From: Oscillospiraceae bacterium
GTDB lineage: Bacteria > Bacillota > Clostridia > Oscillospirales > Ruminococcaceae
Length of the DNA stretch: 64,000 bases
Assembly: GCA_017468865.1 (NCBI GenBank)
Contig: JAFUHM010000082.1
Span: 1 to 64,000 of the forward strand
Reading direction: 5' to 3'
This document shows positions 33,851 to 41,814 of the stretch, piece by piece. A program made the position numbers and the translations under genes. The notes below the pieces were generated by a model, which worked only from the letters and a program-made list of their open reading frames with translations, was not told where the DNA came from and did no database searches. The first letter of the stretch is position 1. Each line of letters begins with the position of its first letter.

Positions 33851-34654
33851 TCAGATCACATCGGAATAGTATCTTCTCAGCTTGTACTGTACAAAGCTGC
33901 CCATTGAGAACAGGAGTACCGTGCATATCCAGAAATATGCGGTATATTTCGCCGTGGGCAGGACACCTGTCACAAATGCGCTCCTGAAGCCGTTGAATAT
34001 ATATACCATGGGATTTATCTTGACTATGGTCATTATGGCAGGGTATTTCTCTATATGCTTGTATCCCCATACGATGGGCATAGTGTACAGCATAACACGG
34101 ACAAACATCAGATAGAACTGATGAAGGTCGGTGGATACCGCAATAAACGCCGATACGAACAGGGTCAGCGAATACATGAGCAGAAGCAGGCACAGCATGA
34201 AGTAGATAAACAGCAGGGGATGGAAGCTCCCTATGTAGCCGTAGTAGATGCACACCGCAAAGATGAACAGGAAGGTGGGGAGCCTTTTGAGGAATATGGC
34301 TGTCACCTCCACCGAGGGAAGTATGGTTATGGGGAATTTCAGGCTCTGGATTATCGGTTTGTTGTTGCGGATTGCTGCCGCTCCCTGGTTGAGCACCTCA
34401 CTTATGAAGAACCAGGGGATGAGTCCGCTCATCAGGTATACCACGCTGTTGATGCCGTCTATCTGACCTGTGCCCGACATGAGTATCCTGAATGCGCAGA
34501 ATACGAAGAAGTATAAAAAATCATGCAGATACACCCAGAAAACGCCGAGCGATGTCCTGAGTGTCTGTTTGGACATATTGACAACTGCCATTTTGAGCAG
34601 CAGCTTGCGGTTGCTGATATGTTCATTTATGACATACCGTATTGCTTCAAACAT
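33851..34654 (-). CDS. ABC-2 glycan exporter, permease subunit (Wzm/TagG type)
   Basis: The ATG at 34654 follows AAAGGAGATATC; the open frame extends further but into the promoter. The 267-residue protein has an amphipathic N-terminus with LGVFWVYLHDFLYFFVF, six hydrophobic segments, and the ABC-2 features SLKFPITILPSVEV and the late IVKINPMVYIFNGFR. With the ATPase it would move an undecaprenyl-linked polysaccharide or wall polymer across the membrane. It is the first gene of the minus-strand glycan operon. Confidence 0.92.
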   Translation of the reverse strand: MFEAIRYVINEHISNRKLLLKMAVVNMSKQTLRTSLGVFWVYLHDFLYFFVFCAFRILMSGTGQIDGINSVVYLMSGLIPWFFISEVLNQGAAAIRNNKPIIQSLKFPITILPSVEVTAIFLKRLPTFLFIFAVCIYYGYIGSFHPLLFIYFMLCLLLLMYSLTLFVSAFIAVSTDLHQFYLMFVRVMLYTMPIVWGYKHIEKYPAIMTIVKINPMVYIFNGFRSAFVTGVLPTAKYTAYFWICTVLLFSMGSFVQYKLRRYYSDVI

Positions 34655-34727
34655 GATATCTCCTTTGTGTTTCATCCTGTTCATCCGTGTCCGGCAGGGA
34701 TATCCCCTGACGGACATCTCTGCCTTG

Positions 34728-34756
34728 ATTATACCATAATCATAGGTGTTTGTCAA
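34728..34756 (-). promoter_or_regulatory. Consensus promoter of the glycan operon
   Basis: Minus strand TTGACA (34756-34751), 17 bp, TGG-TATAAT (34733-34728), a perfect consensus promoter 74 bp above the permease ATG. Confidence 0.88.
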
Positions 34757-34759
34757 GGT

Positions 34760-34859
34760 CAACATTGACAGGAAGGGGGCGGCGGGAGCTGTACTGCGGA
34801 CGGACAGGGGGCGCCGTTCAAATTATTTCTTGTTTCTAAGCAAAGTGTTGTCAATGTTG
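34760..34859. promoter_or_regulatory. Distant 11-bp inverted repeat between divergent promoters
   Basis: CAACATTGACA (34760-34770) and TGTCAATGTTG (34849-34859) are perfect reverse complements, 78 bp apart. One lies just upstream of the glycan-operon -35 and the other about 48 bp upstream of the -35 of the divergent gene. They could be paired operator sites or chance. Confidence 0.5.
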
Positions 34860-34906
34860 CACAAAATATGAATAAATATTTTTACATAAAATAATTTCCA
34901 TAAGTT

Positions 34907-34935
34907 TTGACAAAATTGGAAAAATATGGTATAAT
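34907..34935 (+). promoter_or_regulatory. Consensus promoter of the PH-like/SHOCT gene
   Basis: TTGACA (34907-34912), 17 bp, TGG-TATAAT (34930-34935). The expected transcript start near 34942 makes the ATG at 34948 almost leaderless and favours the ATG at 34984. Confidence 0.88.
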
Positions 34936-34983
34936 CAAAGTAGAATAATGTCTATTGTCAGCTACGACAGATCGGAGCGAATT

Positions 34984-36351
34984 ATGGCAGCTAATACTCA
35001 GAGTTTTACCAGTGTATACCAGGAAAAGAAAATTGCGGGATATGAGGGCTGGTTCAAGGAGTCATCCTTTTCCAAGCCTGTAAACGTGTATCTCACCATC
35101 ACCGTGGCTCATATTTTCGGTGAAGCATATATCATGGAGCAGGAGGGCACTCAGGAGAATGATCCTATCTATCAGCGGTTCATTTGCCCCCTTGAGGAGA
35201 TAACCAAGGTATATGTGAATGACGGCGTAAAGTCCACACCCCTTTTCATACAGTGCGATACCGACGTCAAGGGCATAGTTCACCGCAAGCGCATAATCAT
35301 TCCCTGCCTTGAACATCCCCAGGACATCGTCAATGAGATAGAGAAGGTGCGTGCGGCTCATACTGCCAAGATAGAGCAGGCACTCGAGGCGGAGCGCAAG
35401 CGCAAGACCGCAGCAGCAGTCGCCAATGCCGAGAAGAAAAAGGCTCAGAAGTCGGCTCCTGCTGAAAAGGCAGCCGAAAAGCCCGTCGAGGCTCCCGAAG
35501 TGAAGGAAGAGATCACCGCCGCACAGGTCAGCGCACCCAAGGCGGAAGAGCCTTCTGTCATCCCCTCACTGCCCAAGCTCGATCCCGTGATCGAGGCGGC
35601 TGTACAGGCAAGGATGAGCGGCGACGCAGCTGAGCCTGTCAAGGACATCCGCACGGTGCTCGACGAGGATCTTGAAAAGGATCTCAAGGCGCTTGAAAAG
35701 ATCTCCGCAGGCATACCCGACGGCAAGAGCGATGACATAGAGGAGATCAGGGCTTCAAAGAAGAAGCCGCCCAAGGTAAAGCCTGCCGAGGCGGATGATG
35801 TGCCCGAGATAGAGCAGACCGAGAAGCGTCCCAAGCTGCGCAAGGCAAAGAGCGACATCCCCGATGAGGTGGAGGAACTCACCCATGAGGAGATGATGAT
35901 AGCTTCACAGTCGATAAACGACATCCCTGCGCCTGCCGAAGTGATAAACGAGGTCGAGGAGATCTCAGGCGATGCGGACGCACTTCCCGAACTGGCACAG
36001 CGTCCCGATGAACTGGCGGAGATAGAGCTTCCCGAGACCACCGAGGAGATATCCCCTGCCTATGAACAGCCCGTAAGCTACGATATCCCCGATATAAGCG
36101 AGCCTGTATTCACGGTACCCGAACCCGCACCCGTACAGCCCGAGCCCGAAGAGACCGCCGCTGAGCCTGCCGCAGTGGAGACTGCTCCCGAGCCTGCACC
36201 GGTGAGAAAGAGCGTGACGCCTGCGGTACACACAGGAGGGCTTGCCTCCTTCGAGGAAGCTGTGGTGGCACTCAACGAGCGCCGCATGAAGGGCGAGATC
36301 ACGGAGGAAGAGTACGCAGCGCAGCGCAGACAGCTCGTTGCGGGACTGTAA
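34984..36351 (+). CDS. PH-like / acidic linker / SHOCT protein of unknown function
   Basis: The 455-residue product begins at the ATG preceded by GGAG, six bases upstream. Residues 1-125 look like a bacterial PH-type beta domain followed by a helix (PLEEITKVYV, HRKRIIIPCLEHPQDIV). Residues 125-410 are Ala/Glu/Pro/Lys-rich and probably disordered. The last 35 residues (SFEEAVVALNERRMKGEITE) match a SHOCT motif, often found at the ends of membrane-associated or oligomerising proteins. There is no signal peptide. It is divergent from the glycan operon. Function unknown. Confidence 0.8.
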   Translation: MAANTQSFTSVYQEKKIAGYEGWFKESSFSKPVNVYLTITVAHIFGEAYIMEQEGTQENDPIYQRFICPLEEITKVYVNDGVKSTPLFIQCDTDVKGIVHRKRIIIPCLEHPQDIVNEIEKVRAAHTAKIEQALEAERKRKTAAAVANAEKKKAQKSAPAEKAAEKPVEAPEVKEEITAAQVSAPKAEEPSVIPSLPKLDPVIEAAVQARMSGDAAEPVKDIRTVLDEDLEKDLKALEKISAGIPDGKSDDIEEIRASKKKPPKVKPAEADDVPEIEQTEKRPKLRKAKSDIPDEVEELTHEEMMIASQSINDIPAPAEVINEVEEISGDADALPELAQRPDELAEIELPETTEEISPAYEQPVSYDIPDISEPVFTVPEPAPVQPEPEETAAEPAAVETAPEPAPVRKSVTPAVHTGGLASFEEAVVALNERRMKGEITEEEYAAQRRQLVAGL

Positions 36352-36370
36352 ACGTTAACATGACAAAGAA

Positions 36371-36397
36371 GATGCCCCGGACAGGATCCGGGGCATC
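36371..36397. terminator. Bidirectional terminator
   Basis: GATGCCCCGGA and TCCGGGGCATC form an 11-bp perfect stem with a 5-base loop followed by CTTTGT, between two convergent genes. Confidence 0.85.
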
Positions 36398-36414
36398 CTT
36401 TGTATCATGGGTCA

Positions 36415-36825
36415 TCAGCTGTTGTCCGCATTGTATCTGCGGTATGCTTCCTCCGAGAAGAAGTCGTCGAGCTCGCTCAGGGATATGATGTAGTCGTCGC
36501 CGTTCTTGATGTACTCATCTATCCTGCCGTCCTCCACGGCTGCCTTTATCTGCTGTGAGGTCATGCACAGATAATCAGCCGCCTCTGCGGAATTGACATA
36601 TTTCTTCTCGGCGGGCTGACTTACGGTCAGGGCGGAGGGAGAGGTGTAGGAGGATGAGAACTCCTGCTTCTCCACTGCGGCAGTCAGCTTCTTTACCGAA
36701 CCGCTGACGGATGCTCCCGCTATTATGGTGCAGATACCCAGTACCAGTGACGATATCACCATGGCGGCGCCCGTGCCTATCCCTCTGACGGGGTTCCTGC
36801 GGCTCTGCGGACGTTCGTTATTCAT
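36415..36825 (-). CDS. Membrane-anchored helix-turn-helix (HTH_17/excisionase-like) protein
   Basis: The 136-residue product has a short basic N-terminus (SRRNPVRG), one membrane helix (about residues 18-41), a Ser/Thr-rich linker and a C-terminal MerR/excisionase-like fold (about 74-130). In the fold, KYVNSAEAADYLCMTSQQIKA is the helix-turn-helix and IDEYIKNGDDYIISLSELDDF the wing. By the positive-inside rule the basic N-terminus would be cytoplasmic and the HTH-like domain extracytoplasmic, so it may not bind DNA at all. GGGGAGG precedes the ATG. It has its own promoter. Confidence 0.78.
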   Translation of the reverse strand: MNNERPQSRRNPVRGIGTGAAMVISSLVLGICTIIAGASVSGSVKKLTAAVEKQEFSSSYTSPSALTVSQPAEKKYVNSAEAADYLCMTSQQIKAAVEDGRIDEYIKNGDDYIISLSELDDFFSEEAYRRYNADNS

Positions 36826-36841
36826 AGAAAGACCTCCCCGG

Positions 36842-36857
36842 ATGAGATATATCTCAT
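36842..36857. promoter_or_regulatory. 16-bp perfect palindrome in the leader of the HTH gene
   Basis: ATGAGATATATCTCAT lies between the -10 (36874-36879) and the ribosome binding site, a position suited to an operator or an mRNA hairpin. Confidence 0.55.
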
Positions 36858-36873
36858 ATAATATTCTGCTTAA

Positions 36874-36902
36874 ATTATACTATACTGTTACAGAAATGTC
36901 AA
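36874..36902 (-). promoter_or_regulatory. Consensus promoter of the membrane HTH gene
   Basis: Minus strand TTGACA (36902-36897), 17 bp, TATAAT (36879-36874). No TGn extension. Confidence 0.85.
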
Positions 36903-36913
36903 TAGAAATCAAT

Positions 36914-36943
36914 AAAAAGGCAGAGGAGATAGTTTCCTCTGCC
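36914..36943 (-). terminator. Terminator of ahcY
   Basis: Minus strand GGCAGAGGA, 7-base loop, TCCTCTGCC, then TTTTTATT, eight bases below the ahcY stop. It ends just upstream of the next promoter. Confidence 0.85.
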
Positions 36944-36951
36944 CTCTGATA

Positions 36952-38202
36952 TCACAGACCCTTGTTGAGGTATGCCTCCTGTTCGGGTGTGAGAGTGTCG
37001 ATGGAACAGCCCCATGCGGCGAGCTTTCTGCGTGCGATCTCCAGATCCACTTCACGGGGGACGTCGATTATCATGGAAGACTGCTCCCTGTGTGATGCAA
37101 GATATGCCGCACTCATTGCCTGCACCGCAAAGGACATATCCATGATTTCGGCGGGATGTCCGTCGCCTGCGGCAAGGTTCACGAGCCTGCCCTCTGCGAT
37201 GATGAATATGTTCCTGCCGTCCGCAAGCTCATATCCCATGATGTTGTTCCGAGCCTCATAGGAGCGCACGGCGTTCTCTCTCAGCCATGCCACGTCCACT
37301 TCGCAGTCGAAATGTCCTGCGTTGCAGCAGATAGCGCCGTCGTGCATATTCACGAAGGCGTCCTTGGTGATGACACCGTCACAGCCTGTCACCGTGATGA
37401 ACATATCACCGTACTTTGCGGCCTCGTTCATGGGCATCACGTCGAAGCCGTCCATTACGGCTTCCATTGCCTTGATGGGATCGACTTCCGTCACGATGAC
37501 CTCTGCGCCGAGCCCCTTGGCACGCATGGCAACGCCCTTGCCGCACCATCCGTATCCTGCCACGACTACCTTCTTGCCTGCCACGATAAGGTTTGTGGTG
37601 CGGTTGATGCCGTCCCATACGGACTGACCCGTGCCGTAGCGGTTGTCGAACAGATGCTTGCAGTCAGCATTGTTCACCAGCACCATGGGGAATTTCAGCT
37701 CTCCTGCCCTGTCCATTGCACGAAGCCTGATGATGCCCGTGGTAGTCTCCTCACAGCCGCCTATCACGCCGCTGATAAGGTCACGGTATTCCGTGTGCAT
37801 CAGATGCACAAGGTCGCCGCCGTCATCTATGATGATGTTCGGCCCCACGGCCACCACCGCAGAGATGTGGCGGTGATATTCCTCCTCGGTGGCACCGTGC
37901 CAGGCAAAGACTTCCATTGCGTTATCGCCCGTGCCGTGGGCAAGGGCAGCCGCTACGTCATCCTGGGTGGAAAGGGGATTTGACCCCGTGACGAACATCT
38001 GTGCGCCGCCTGCCTGCATCACTCTGCAAAGATATGCGGTCTTTGCCTCAAGATGCACCGACAGTGCCACTTTGAGCCCTGCAAAGGGCTTAGTCTCGGA
38101 AAACTCCCGTTCGATGGACCTGAGCAGCGGCATATTGCGCTTTACCCATTCTATCTTTCGTTCTCCGCTCTCATACAGATCTATATTGCGTATCTCAGAC
38201 AT
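36952..38202 (-). CDS. ahcY: Adenosylhomocysteinase
   Basis: The 416-residue enzyme hydrolyses S-adenosylhomocysteine to adenosine and homocysteine with bound NAD. The Rossmann motif VAGYGWCGKGVAMRAKGLGA, the EVDPIKAMEAVMDGF segment and an intact substrate-domain NADCKHLFDNRYGTGQS identify it. Length matches the shorter bacterial class. GGAGGTATACT precedes the ATG. It is monocistronic, with a consensus promoter and no SAH riboswitch in the 40-base leader. It recycles SAH from the SAM enzymes of the region (TrmB, TrmK, QueE and others). Confidence 0.95.
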   Translation of the reverse strand: MSEIRNIDLYESGERKIEWVKRNMPLLRSIEREFSETKPFAGLKVALSVHLEAKTAYLCRVMQAGGAQMFVTGSNPLSTQDDVAAALAHGTGDNAMEVFAWHGATEEEYHRHISAVVAVGPNIIIDDGGDLVHLMHTEYRDLISGVIGGCEETTTGIIRLRAMDRAGELKFPMVLVNNADCKHLFDNRYGTGQSVWDGINRTTNLIVAGKKVVVAGYGWCGKGVAMRAKGLGAEVIVTEVDPIKAMEAVMDGFDVMPMNEAAKYGDMFITVTGCDGVITKDAFVNMHDGAICCNAGHFDCEVDVAWLRENAVRSYEARNNIMGYELADGRNIFIIAEGRLVNLAAGDGHPAEIMDMSFAVQAMSAAYLASHREQSSMIIDVPREVDLEIARRKLAAWGCSIDTLTPEQEAYLNKGL

Positions 38203-38241
38203 AGTATACCTCCGTAGTTATCGGGACGATGCCCTCTCTTG

Positions 38242-38270
38242 ATTATATCACGGCGCTCAGATCCTGTCAA
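38242..38270 (-). promoter_or_regulatory. Consensus promoter of ahcY
   Basis: Minus strand TTGACA (38270-38265), 17 bp, TGA-TATAAT (38247-38242). Upstream at 38289-38313 a 9-bp inverted repeat (TTTCCTATG/CATAGGAAA) lacks a U-tract and is at best a weak terminator of the genes above. Confidence 0.85.
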
Positions 38271-38330
38271 GGGGGGAAGCCCTGCGTTTTTCCTATGGCT
38301 GACGCATAGGAAATGTCTATAACGGGGCTG

Positions 38331-39101
38331 TCATATCTCGTAGGCGGCAGGGTCGGTGGACTCCTTTGAGGCATATACCTCTATGCCGCAGGGGGAGAGG
38401 ATATCCCTCATGAGCTCGATGAATATTATCTCCGTGTGGTAGTGGCCGCAGTCAAAGATGGGAAATCCCATGTTCAGCGCATCAATGAAGCTGTCATGCT
38501 TGAAGTCCCCCGATATGAGGGCATCCGCACGCTGCGCCGCCATGCTTATAAAGCTGCCGCCCGATCCCGAGGATATGGCTGCCCGACGGACAAGCCTGCC
38601 GCTGTCGGTGTATCGCAGGGAAGTACATCCGAGCGCTGCCTTGCATCGGGCGGCAATGTCCTTCGGGTAAAGAGGGACTGCAAGGTCGTAGATCTTTCCG
38701 ATGCACCGCCCCTCGCCCATGTCCTCGAGCGGTTCGCCCCCCGTAAGTCCGAGAGGTGCGGAGAGCTTGTCGAAAAGCCCCTTGTTCATGCCCTTTGGTG
38801 CCATGTCGAAGGGGGTGTGGGTGCATATGGCGGATATGCCGTATCTGAGCAGCAGTCCCACGGGGGATGAGGAATATACGCTCTTCAGCGGATGGAATAT
38901 TACGGGGTGATGGCTTATGATGAGGGGTATCCCCAGTCTGTGCGCCTCCTCTATGACAGGCACGGTGATGTCAAGGGCAAGGAGCACCTTCCCTGTCTCC
39001 TGCATTGGGTCTCCCGCAAGGATGCCGCAGTTGTCCCAGCTTTCCGCAGATGAGAAGGGAACATCCCTGTCGATGATGTCGTAGATCTCCTGAACTTTCA
39101 T
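38331..39101 (-). CDS. Nif3-like dinuclear metal-centre protein
   Basis: The 256-residue product fits the short, insert-free Nif3/YbgI family. It starts VQEIYDIIDRDVPFSSAESWDNCG, has metal-binding ISHHPVIFHP and THTPFDMAPKGMN, and ends with DCGHYHTE. Members form hexameric rings with two metals; the biochemical role is unsettled (the label 'GTP cyclohydrolase 1 type 2' is nominal). It follows trmK by 16 bp, an association common in Firmicutes. Confidence 0.9.
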   Translation of the reverse strand: MKVQEIYDIIDRDVPFSSAESWDNCGILAGDPMQETGKVLLALDITVPVIEEAHRLGIPLIISHHPVIFHPLKSVYSSSPVGLLLRYGISAICTHTPFDMAPKGMNKGLFDKLSAPLGLTGGEPLEDMGEGRCIGKIYDLAVPLYPKDIAARCKAALGCTSLRYTDSGRLVRRAAISSGSGGSFISMAAQRADALISGDFKHDSFIDALNMGFPIFDCGHYHTEIIFIELMRDILSPCGIEVYASKESTDPAAYEI

Positions 39102-39117
39102 ATTTACCTCCGACCGG

Positions 39118-39780
39118 TCACGGGATGATGTCCGTGCCGCCTATGTCCCTTATTATGCGGCGGAGCCTTTCGGCTTCATGGGGGCGTGAGTCCGCCATGC
39201 CGCAGGCGGCGGCAGTCATGCGCTGTATCAGATCGAGGATGTACTGCCTGTCCGTCTCCCTTTCGGGATCGAGCCTGCCGATGTATTCGTCCCTCTCATC
39301 AAAGGAAGTCTCGCCTGTGTAATGCCACCGCATGACGGAGTAGATATGCCCCTTTGATATGACGGCTCTCTCCTCATCAAGGGAATAGCCGTGGGAGAGA
39401 AGCTCATGCCGCAGGATATGCGGCCGTGACATGGGCTGCGTGATGATGGATATGCCTTTGGTGCGCTCATCCTCAAGGATGATGCGTGCGATAAGTTCGC
39501 CGCCCATGCCCGCACAGATGATGTCCGTCACATCATCAAGGGGGATGCGTGCCAGCCCGTCGGAGAGGATGAAGGTCATCCTGTCGGCGGTGCCTTCCGC
39601 CTGTGCGGTGCGCCTTGCGGCATCAAGGGGGGCAGAGTTTATGTCGGCGGCTATGGCATGGCGGCACCTGCCGCTCCTTATGAGGAAGGAGGGGAGATAG
39701 CCGTGGTCTGTGCCTATATCTGCCGCAAAGCCGCCTGTGACCATATCGGCACAGACGGCAAGTCTTTTGTCTATACTCAT
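39118..39780 (-). CDS. trmK: tRNA (adenine-22-N1)-methyltransferase
   Basis: The 220-residue SAM enzyme modifies A22 of bacterial tRNAs, a Gram-positive-type function. The signature FAADIGTDHGYLP, the AADINSAPLDAAR segment and DIICAGMGGELIARI match TrmK, and QPMSRPHILRHELLSHGY is also characteristic. It overlaps the DUF1858 gene above by 4 bp (ATGA) and precedes the Nif3-like gene, its usual neighbour. Confidence 0.92.
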   Translation of the reverse strand: MSIDKRLAVCADMVTGGFAADIGTDHGYLPSFLIRSGRCRHAIAADINSAPLDAARRTAQAEGTADRMTFILSDGLARIPLDDVTDIICAGMGGELIARIILEDERTKGISIITQPMSRPHILRHELLSHGYSLDEERAVISKGHIYSVMRWHYTGETSFDERDEYIGRLDPERETDRQYILDLIQRMTAAACGMADSRPHEAERLRRIIRDIGGTDIIP

Positions 39781-40013
39781 GTGGCGGGTGCTTCGGGTGC
39801 AGCTTCGGGAGCTTCCTTGAGCCTGAAATAGTTGTTGAGCGCCTCTACCAGCTCATCGGGCTCTATCCCGTGTACCATGCACGCTTCCTCGACTGTCTCC
39901 CCCATGGATGCAAAGCAGCCTATGCAGTGCATACCGATGTCAAGGAAGAAGGGGGCAACGTCCATGTCCTCCATAAGAATGTCGTTTATGATGGTGTCCT
40001 TTGTTACTACCAT
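39777..40013 (-). CDS. DUF1858 redox-disulfide domain protein
   Basis: The 78-residue protein has DTIINDILMEDMDVAPFFLDIGMHCIGC, with the two cysteines (CxxC) in the place expected for the hybrid-cluster-protein-associated DUF1858 family. A short Ala/Pro/Glu tail follows. The role is unknown; a disulfide or metal site is inferred. AAAGGAGAATAATC precedes the ATG, and the gene lies 21 bp after trkA. Confidence 0.85.
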   Translation of the reverse strand: MVVTKDTIINDILMEDMDVAPFFLDIGMHCIGCFASMGETVEEACMVHGIEPDELVEALNNYFRLKEAPEAAPEAPAT

Positions 40014-40034
40014 GATTATTCTCCTTTCAATAGG

Positions 40035-41402
40035 TCATCCGAGTATATCTTCTATATCGGAGATCCTTTTCATCTTGGTGACTATGACCACGCTGTCGCC
40101 GACCTTGAGCATATCGGGGCCTCTGGGGATTATCACCTTGCGGCCTCTGAGGACTGCGGCGATAAGCGTCTCGGGGCGCATTTTCAGCTCCTGTATGGGG
40201 CGGTCGGTGAGCCTTGATTCCTGCGTGATCTCGAACTCGGCTGCCTCCACCTGATCTCTGCTTATGCTGTACAGGGTCTTCATGCTGCTGCCCATAGCGG
40301 ACTTCATGGCACGCACATACCTGACGATGACATCTGCGGTTATGTTCTTCGGGTAGATGATGGTGTCAAGGTCGAGCTTCTTTACGATGTCGTCGAAGTC
40401 AAAGCGGTTTATCTTGGCTATGGTCTTTACCTTGCCCTGGGATGCGGCAAAGAGGGAGAGGAGGATGTTCTCCTCGTCCATGTTGGTAAGTGCCACAAAG
40501 CCGTCCTTTTCACCCACATGATACTGCATCAGCAGATCCTTTGAGGTGGCGTCCGCATTTACCACGGTGATGTCGGGCTCTATGGTGCAAAGCTCCTCCG
40601 AGCGGCGCTTGTCCTTCTCGATGAGTGTGACGTTCACGCCGTCACGGACAAGTTCCCTGCACAGATATCTGCCTATGCTGCCGCCTCCTGCAACGATCAC
40701 GTCCTTGGCTGAACCTGTGCGGTAGTTTATCTTCCTGAAGAAGGCATGGGCATTCTGGGTGGAGGCGATGATGCCCAGCACGTCGCCGCTCTGTATCTCG
40801 AAGTTACCGTTGGGGATGAGCGCCTGTGTCACGCCGTTCACAGTGCGCTCCACAAGGCAGATGAGGACGTCGCATCTGAGCTTTGTGACCACTTCCATTA
40901 CCTTGGTGTTCTCAAGGATGCTGTTCTCGGGGAGCTTGAACTTGAGCAGCTCCACACGGCCGTCCGCAAAGGAGTCTATCTTCATTGCGGAAGGAAAGCG
41001 GAGTATGCGTGCTATCTCACGGGCTGCGGTGTATTCGGGATTGATTATCATTTCCAGGTCAAGTCCCTCTTTAAGGAAGGATGTCTCTGCGCTGTATTCG
41101 GGATCCCTTACTCTGGCAATCGCCCTGCATCCGCTCTTCTGTGCGATGATGCAGCAAAGGATATTGAGTTCGTCCGAGCCTGTGACCGCTATGAAGAGGT
41201 CGGCGTCCTTTATGTTCGCCTCGACCTGCACGGAATGTACGGCACCGTTGCCCACGAATCCCATGATATGATCTTCGTTGTTGGATATGTCCTCGATCTT
41301 TTTGGCATCAAGGTCAATGGCATAGATGTCATTGCCGTCCTGTGCGAGCTGATGTGCAAGTGTCTCTCCGACCTTGCCCAGTCCCACTATCACAATATTC
41401 AT
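40035..41402 (-). CDS. trkA: Trk potassium-uptake regulatory protein, NAD-binding
   Basis: The 455-residue cytoplasmic protein is a double RCK protein. The first RCK_N begins MNIVIVGLGKVGETLAHQLA and the second VIVAGGGSIGRYLCREL, each followed by an RCK_C region. It gates TrkH-type K+ channels in response to NADH/NAD or nucleotides. No trkH lies next to it, which is unusual. It is the first gene of an operon with DUF1858, trmK and the Nif3-like gene. GGAGGAAATAA precedes the ATG. Confidence 0.93.
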   Translation of the reverse strand: MNIVIVGLGKVGETLAHQLAQDGNDIYAIDLDAKKIEDISNNEDHIMGFVGNGAVHSVQVEANIKDADLFIAVTGSDELNILCCIIAQKSGCRAIARVRDPEYSAETSFLKEGLDLEMIINPEYTAAREIARILRFPSAMKIDSFADGRVELLKFKLPENSILENTKVMEVVTKLRCDVLICLVERTVNGVTQALIPNGNFEIQSGDVLGIIASTQNAHAFFRKINYRTGSAKDVIVAGGGSIGRYLCRELVRDGVNVTLIEKDKRRSEELCTIEPDITVVNADATSKDLLMQYHVGEKDGFVALTNMDEENILLSLFAASQGKVKTIAKINRFDFDDIVKKLDLDTIIYPKNITADVIVRYVRAMKSAMGSSMKTLYSISRDQVEAAEFEITQESRLTDRPIQELKMRPETLIAAVLRGRKVIIPRGPDMLKVGDSVVIVTKMKRISDIEDILG

Positions 41403-41483
41403 TTATTTCCTCCGTCACGGACTGCGGCATGACCGCCGCCGAATTTAAATAGAGTGAAGCTTTTTCATTACCCCTGTCAGGAT

Positions 41484-41512
41484 ATTATACCACATTACTC
41501 CAAAAAATGCAA
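41484..41512 (-). promoter_or_regulatory. Promoter of the trkA operon
   Basis: Minus strand TTGCAT (41512-41507), 17 bp, TGG-TATAAT (41489-41484), 82 bp above the trkA ATG. No c-di-AMP riboswitch was recognised in the leader. Confidence 0.82.
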
Positions 41513-41534
41513 TAGTTATGGAAAAATTCCGCTC

Positions 41535-41660
41535 CGGGCAGGCTGAGCCTGCCCGGGTACGACCCGGGGCGAATTCGTTGATAAGATCTGCCGTGCCTTT
41601 TATGACAGGCTCGGCAGGATAAAAATGAGGATTGGGTGCAGGCACCGCCTGCCGGGTACG
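41535..41660. repeat. Hairpin repeat cluster B, divergent copies
   Basis: Palindrome CCGGGCAGGCTGAGCCTGC (from 41535) and CCTGCCGGGTACGACC elements flank GGCTCGGCAG and GGGTGCAGGCACCGCCTGCC (41635-41655). These are pieces of the same dispersed repeat with altered middles. They form the first part of the 1055-base gene-free stretch 41403-42457. Confidence 0.65.
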
Positions 41661-41688
41661 ACCTGGAGAGGAAACGTTGATAGAATAT

Positions 41689-41752
41689 GCCGAGCCTTGT
41701 TGTATATGTCCGATGAAAATAAATCAACGAATGGGGTGTGGGCACCGCCCAC
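41689..41752 (+). repeat. Dispersed hairpin repeat, full copy
   Basis: GCCGAGCCTTGTTGTATATG at the start is identical to the copy at 7301-7365. It then has GTCCGATGAAAATAAATCAACG and the closing hairpin GTGGGC-ACC-GCCCAC, in which two base pairs are changed together in both arms. Confidence 0.8.
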
Positions 41753-41814
41753 TTTGTTCTTGATTTGTAAAAAAGGAACGGTTTGTGTTCTTGCTTCCAT
41801 GGGAGCAAAGGGAC

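Noticed and set aside
34948-34983. Earlier ATG for the PH-like/SHOCT protein
   Set aside because: The promoter at 34907-34935 predicts transcription starting near 34942, leaving almost no leader for the ATG at 34948, whereas the ATG at 34984 has GGAG at good spacing.
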